Of a DNA stretch of 58,907 nucleotides, positions 56,284 through 58,907 are shown piece by piece; position 1 is the first letter of the stretch; every line of letters begins with the position of its first letter. The DNA is from Alphaproteobacteria bacterium. Its GTDB lineage: Bacteria > Pseudomonadota > Alphaproteobacteria > Caulobacterales > Parvularculaceae. The notes under the pieces were generated by a model. It searched no databases. It was not told the origin of the DNA and was given only the letters and a program-made list of their open reading frames with translations. The translations under genes were made by a program, and so were the position numbers. Where the stretch lies: contig WGLT01000014.1 in NCBI GenBank assembly GCA_016125425.1, positions 1 through 58,907 on the forward strand. The letters are read 5' to 3'.

Positions 56284-57771
56284 ATGAAAGCGCTTAGGCG
56301 GGGGGGATTCGGAATCGCTGCGGCGGCGTGCATAACGCCGACAATTGCCTGCGCCTCCCCGCTCGTCGAAGTCGAGCGGGCCGCGCGAAGTCTCTCCGGC
56401 GGCGCAGTTCCGGCGCTGGCCGGCGCCGCCATCGTCGTCGCCCTCATGGGGCTGGTCACCGGATCGATCCTGACTTCCCGGCGCATGGCGGGGTCGTCAC
56501 TTTTCAATCGTCTCTTCGTCGTCGTCGCTGTGACCGCCGGCTTTTTCAGCGCCGTGTCTTCCGCGATCGGTTACAGCCTCATAACCGCGCAGGAGTCGCA
56601 GGATTTTTTCCGTAATAACGTGCTGCCGCCGGCTTTCGGCGTTTTCGTCTTCTTTCTCGCCGTCGCGATCTGGGTCGGCGGCGCCGAACTCGTCCGCGAG
56701 CGCGACTGGTTTCGCGGCGTCAGAAAGGGACTTCTCGCCGACCTTCTCTTTTTCGTCGAGCGCGCGATCAAACTCTTCGTCGTCATACCGATCCTCGCTC
56801 TTATTCTATTCTTCGTGTCGACATGGACGACGGTTGTCGGCATCGGCGGCGTCGACGCGGTGCGATACACTTACACATTCGAACTCGCGCGGCTTCAGTC
56901 GGAATGCGACGGCATCACCGCCTATCGTCAGAAGGACAAGCTGTTTCTTGAGGACTTGAAGCAATCGGTGCGCAATGTCCGCCGCACTGCAGACAGCGAA
57001 CGCATCGGCGGCACGCAATCAGGCGCCGCGGGCGCAGGGGCGGTCGCCGCCTATTACAGCCGCGTCGCGCTGTGGCTCGATGAGCTGCAAAAGAGCGTCG
57101 AAACCATGATTAACGGACCGGATCCGTCGGGCGTCAGTCCTTACACGCCGGAAATCTGCTCCGCGACGATCGCGAAAATGAAGACCGATCTCGCCGGCGA
57201 CGCGTTCTCGAATTACGACGCCTGGCAGCGCAAATTCGAAACGGAATTCAATGATTTCGCGGGCGTCCTCAATCAATGGCGTCACGACCAGCGGATCGTC
57301 GTCTATCTCGACGGCCAGCTCGACAATTTCGACGTCGCCAATCCGCGGCCGGTGCGCGACGTCGAGGGCCGCCTCTCCGACGGGCAAAGCCGCGCCATCA
57401 ATCAATACGCCGAAGAGGTGAAGTCCGGTCTGGAAACACTCGTGCGGCGCCAGAAGCTCGCCAAACCGCCGCCGCCGCTGAAATCCGCCGCCGAGCTGTC
57501 GCCCGCGCGCGGGCTCAACATCTTCCTTTCCTGGTTCAGAAAACCGCAGCCGGTCAAAGAGGAAAGCGTGTCCCGGACCGCCGCTGTCGTCGCAGCCGAG
57601 TTCGTCCCCGGCCTTTCGACGATCACGCCGCGCGACGCCGTGCTGAAAAACGCCAATATCTTTTCAGATGTCTGGGCGCTGGCGATCGCCTGGGACTATG
57701 CGGCCTATATCCTGATGCTCGCTTATCTCTTCTTCCCGAGCGCCGAACGCGCAGCCGGGTATAAGGACTAA
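56284..57771 (+). CDS. Large membrane protein of unknown function
   Basis: This 495-residue protein, from the ATG at 56284 (MKALRRGGFGIAAAA), is preferred because GAGGGGGAAG lies upstream and a signal-like segment follows. There are four to five hydrophobic helices in the first ~200 residues (ALAGAAIVVALMGLVTGSIL, NRLFVVVAVTAGFFSAVSSAIGY, FGVFVFFLAVAIWVGG, LFVVIPILALILFFVSTW). A soluble domain of about 230 residues with coiled-coil character follows, then a C-terminal helix (YAAYILMLAYLFF). I recognise no family. An upstream in-frame start near 56263 is possible. Confidence 0.75.
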   Translation: MKALRRGGFGIAAAACITPTIACASPLVEVERAARSLSGGAVPALAGAAIVVALMGLVTGSILTSRRMAGSSLFNRLFVVVAVTAGFFSAVSSAIGYSLITAQESQDFFRNNVLPPAFGVFVFFLAVAIWVGGAELVRERDWFRGVRKGLLADLLFFVERAIKLFVVIPILALILFFVSTWTTVVGIGGVDAVRYTYTFELARLQSECDGITAYRQKDKLFLEDLKQSVRNVRRTADSERIGGTQSGAAGAGAVAAYYSRVALWLDELQKSVETMINGPDPSGVSPYTPEICSATIAKMKTDLAGDAFSNYDAWQRKFETEFNDFAGVLNQWRHDQRIVVYLDGQLDNFDVANPRPVRDVEGRLSDGQSRAINQYAEEVKSGLETLVRRQKLAKPPPPLKSAAELSPARGLNIFLSWFRKPQPVKEESVSRTAAVVAAEFVPGLSTITPRDAVLKNANIFSDVWALAIAWDYAAYILMLAYLFFPSAERAAGYKD

Positions 57772-57774
57772 GAC

Positions 57775-57966
57775 CTAGAAATCGACCGCGCGGCCTTTGC
57801 GCTCCCAATCGCCGTAGCGCGTCGGTTCGGGTCCCGAAGGCCCGCCGAGCTCCCTGGCGCGCGCCTCGTCTTTCGCCGCGCGCCGGCGCGCTTCGGCCTC
57901 AGCGAGCGCGCGCTTTGCGGCGGGCGGCAAATCCTTGTTTGGAGCAGCGTCTTCGGCGTCGGTCAT
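57775..57966 (-). CDS. DUF1674 / SdhAF4-like succinate dehydrogenase assembly factor
   Basis: This 63-residue protein ends in the family signature PTRYGDWERKGRAVDF. The N-terminal part is Lys/Ala/Glu-rich helix. The eukaryotic relative SDHAF4 binds flavinated SdhA and protects it during complex II assembly. The bacterial homologues are presumed to act likewise. It is convergent with the membrane-protein gene (3 bp between the stops) and divergent from htpX by 59 bp. Confidence 0.88.
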   Translation of the reverse strand: MTDAEDAAPNKDLPPAAKRALAEAEARRRAAKDEARARELGGPSGPEPTRYGDWERKGRAVDF

Positions 57967-58025
57967 ATTGAAGGCCCTTTCCTCAAAACACATATAGACC
58001 CAAGGCGCAAAGGAGCGAAGCATTC

Positions 58026-58907
58026 ATGAACGTCTTTCGAACCGGCATTCTTCTGGCGGGCCTCGCCGCGCTGTTCGGCGTGGTCGGATTCCTGATCGGC
58101 GGCGCCGGCGGGATGATCATCGCCCTGCTCTTCGCGGCGGCGACAAACTTTTTCGCTTACTGGAACGCCGACAAGATCGTTTTGAGGCTCTACAACGCCG
58201 AGCGCGTTGACGCCGATCACGCGTCCGGCGCGGTGCGCCGCTACGCCGAAATCGTGAAAGCGCTCGCCGCGCGCGGCGGCCTGCCCGAGCCGGCGGTCTA
58301 CATCATCGGCTCCGAACAGCCAAACGCCTTCGCGACCGGCCGCGACCCTGAGCACGCCGCAGTCGCGGCGACTTCGGGGCTTATCCGCATGTTGAATGAG
58401 GAGGAGCTCGCGGGCGTCATGGCGCATGAACTCGCCCATGTGAAAAACCGTGACACGCTGACCATGACGGTCACTGCGACGATCGCCGGCGCAATTACGG
58501 CGCTCGCGAATTTCGCCCTGTTCTTCGGCGGCAATCGAAATAATGGCGGCCTCATCGGCGCGCTCGCGGTGATGATCCTCGCCCCGCTCGCCGCTGGCCT
58601 CGTTCAGATGGCGATCTCGAGAGGGCGCGAATATGAAGCCGACCGCATCGGCGCGGAGCTTTGCGGGCGCCCCGAATGGCTCGCCTCGGCGCTCGGCAAG
58701 ATCGCGCAGGGCGCGGCGCGCATTCCGAATCTCACCGCAGAACGCCATCCCGAAACGGGACAGCTGATGATCGTCAATCCGCTCGCCGGGCGCGGGCGCG
58801 ACAATCTCTTCTCGACGCATCCCGCGACGGAGAACCGGATTGAGCGGCTGATGGCGATGGCCGGCGGGAGCGCGTCCCCGGAACGCCGGCGCGGCCCGTG
58901 GGGCTAG
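58026..58907 (+). CDS. htpX: Membrane-bound zinc metalloprotease HtpX
   Basis: This 293-residue M48 protease has two N-terminal membrane helices (~5-45), the zinc motif [14 protein letters not shown] (~135-148) followed by two more helices (~150-198), and the third ligand in [14 protein letters not shown] (Glu ~201). HtpX degrades misfolded inner-membrane proteins together with FtsH. The stop codon TAG is the last three bases of the window, so the gene is complete. Confidence 0.96.
   Translation: MNVFRTGILLAGLAALFGVVGFLIGGAGGMIIALLFAAATNFFAYWNADKIVLRLYNAERVDADHASGAVRRYAEIVKALAARGGLPEPAVYIIGSEQPNAFATGRDPEHAAVAATSGLIRMLNEEELAGVMAHELAHVKNRDTLTMTVTATIAGAITALANFALFFGGNRNNGGLIGALAVMILAPLAAGLVQMAISRGREYEADRIGAELCGRPEWLASALGKIAQGAARIPNLTAERHPETGQLMIVNPLAGRGRDNLFSTHPATENRIERLMAMAGGSASPERRRGPWG

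Overview
The window is GC-rich, densely coded bacterial chromosome, most probably from an alphaproteobacterium near Parvularculales/Maricaulales. The taxonomic clues are a fused N-acetylglutamate kinase/synthase next to an N-acetylornithine carbamoyltransferase, a 6S RNA just upstream of 5-formyltetrahydrofolate cyclo-ligase, a NadQ-type regulator beside nadABC, a perfect CtrA-type box (TTAA-N7-TTAAC), a PleC-like histidine kinase, and the DUF4169 and DUF1674 small proteins. The genus is inference only.

Region 1 (1-10735) is a complete subtype I-G (formerly I-U) CRISPR-Cas locus. The array (nine 37-bp repeats visible, running off the left edge), its leader, cas2 and a cas4-cas1 fusion lie on the minus strand. 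Divergently, cas3 (C-terminal HD domain), csx17 (cas8), csb1 (cas7) and csb2 (cas5-cas6) form a tightly overlapped plus-strand operon closed by an intrinsic terminator. Three details stand out: two spacers are diverged versions of one protospacer, the divergent promoter holds a perfect dyad, and a 49-codon remnant of a different cas3 is stop/start-overlapped with the working cas3.

Region 2 (10736-17123) holds a 600-bp gene-poor spacer, then a TetR-controlled operon: regulator, LolA-like periplasmic protein, two FtsX/MacB-type permeases, ATPase and outer-membrane barrel. It looks like a complete envelope-spanning exporter of unknown substrate. Its promoter and palindromic operator are readable.

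Region 3 (17308-32681) contains tRNA-Ser(GGA), a serine hydrolase, a zincin, a KefB-type antiporter, the argC - argB/NAGS - argF' cluster for acetylated arginine biosynthesis, pepN, a sensor kinase, a GFA-family protein, a membrane-anchored L7/L12-like protein, an acyl-CoA dehydrogenase and tadA.

Region 4 (32726-43449) contains rluB, a frameshifted DUF4169 gene, a VOC protein, rsmD, an M20 peptidase, 6S RNA, the cyclo-ligase, a YmdB-like phosphoesterase, an SDR, yebC, a decayed FkbM methyltransferase, a hybrid kinase and a GIN-domain gene split by a frameshift.

Region 5 (43683-58907) contains a ClC channel/antiporter with CBS domains, HD and phosphatase-like enzymes, nadQ plus nadABC with a readable operator, a cell-wall hydrolase behind the CtrA box, pyruvate phosphate dikinase, a large membrane protein, an SdhAF4-like protein and htpX, whose stop codon ends the window.
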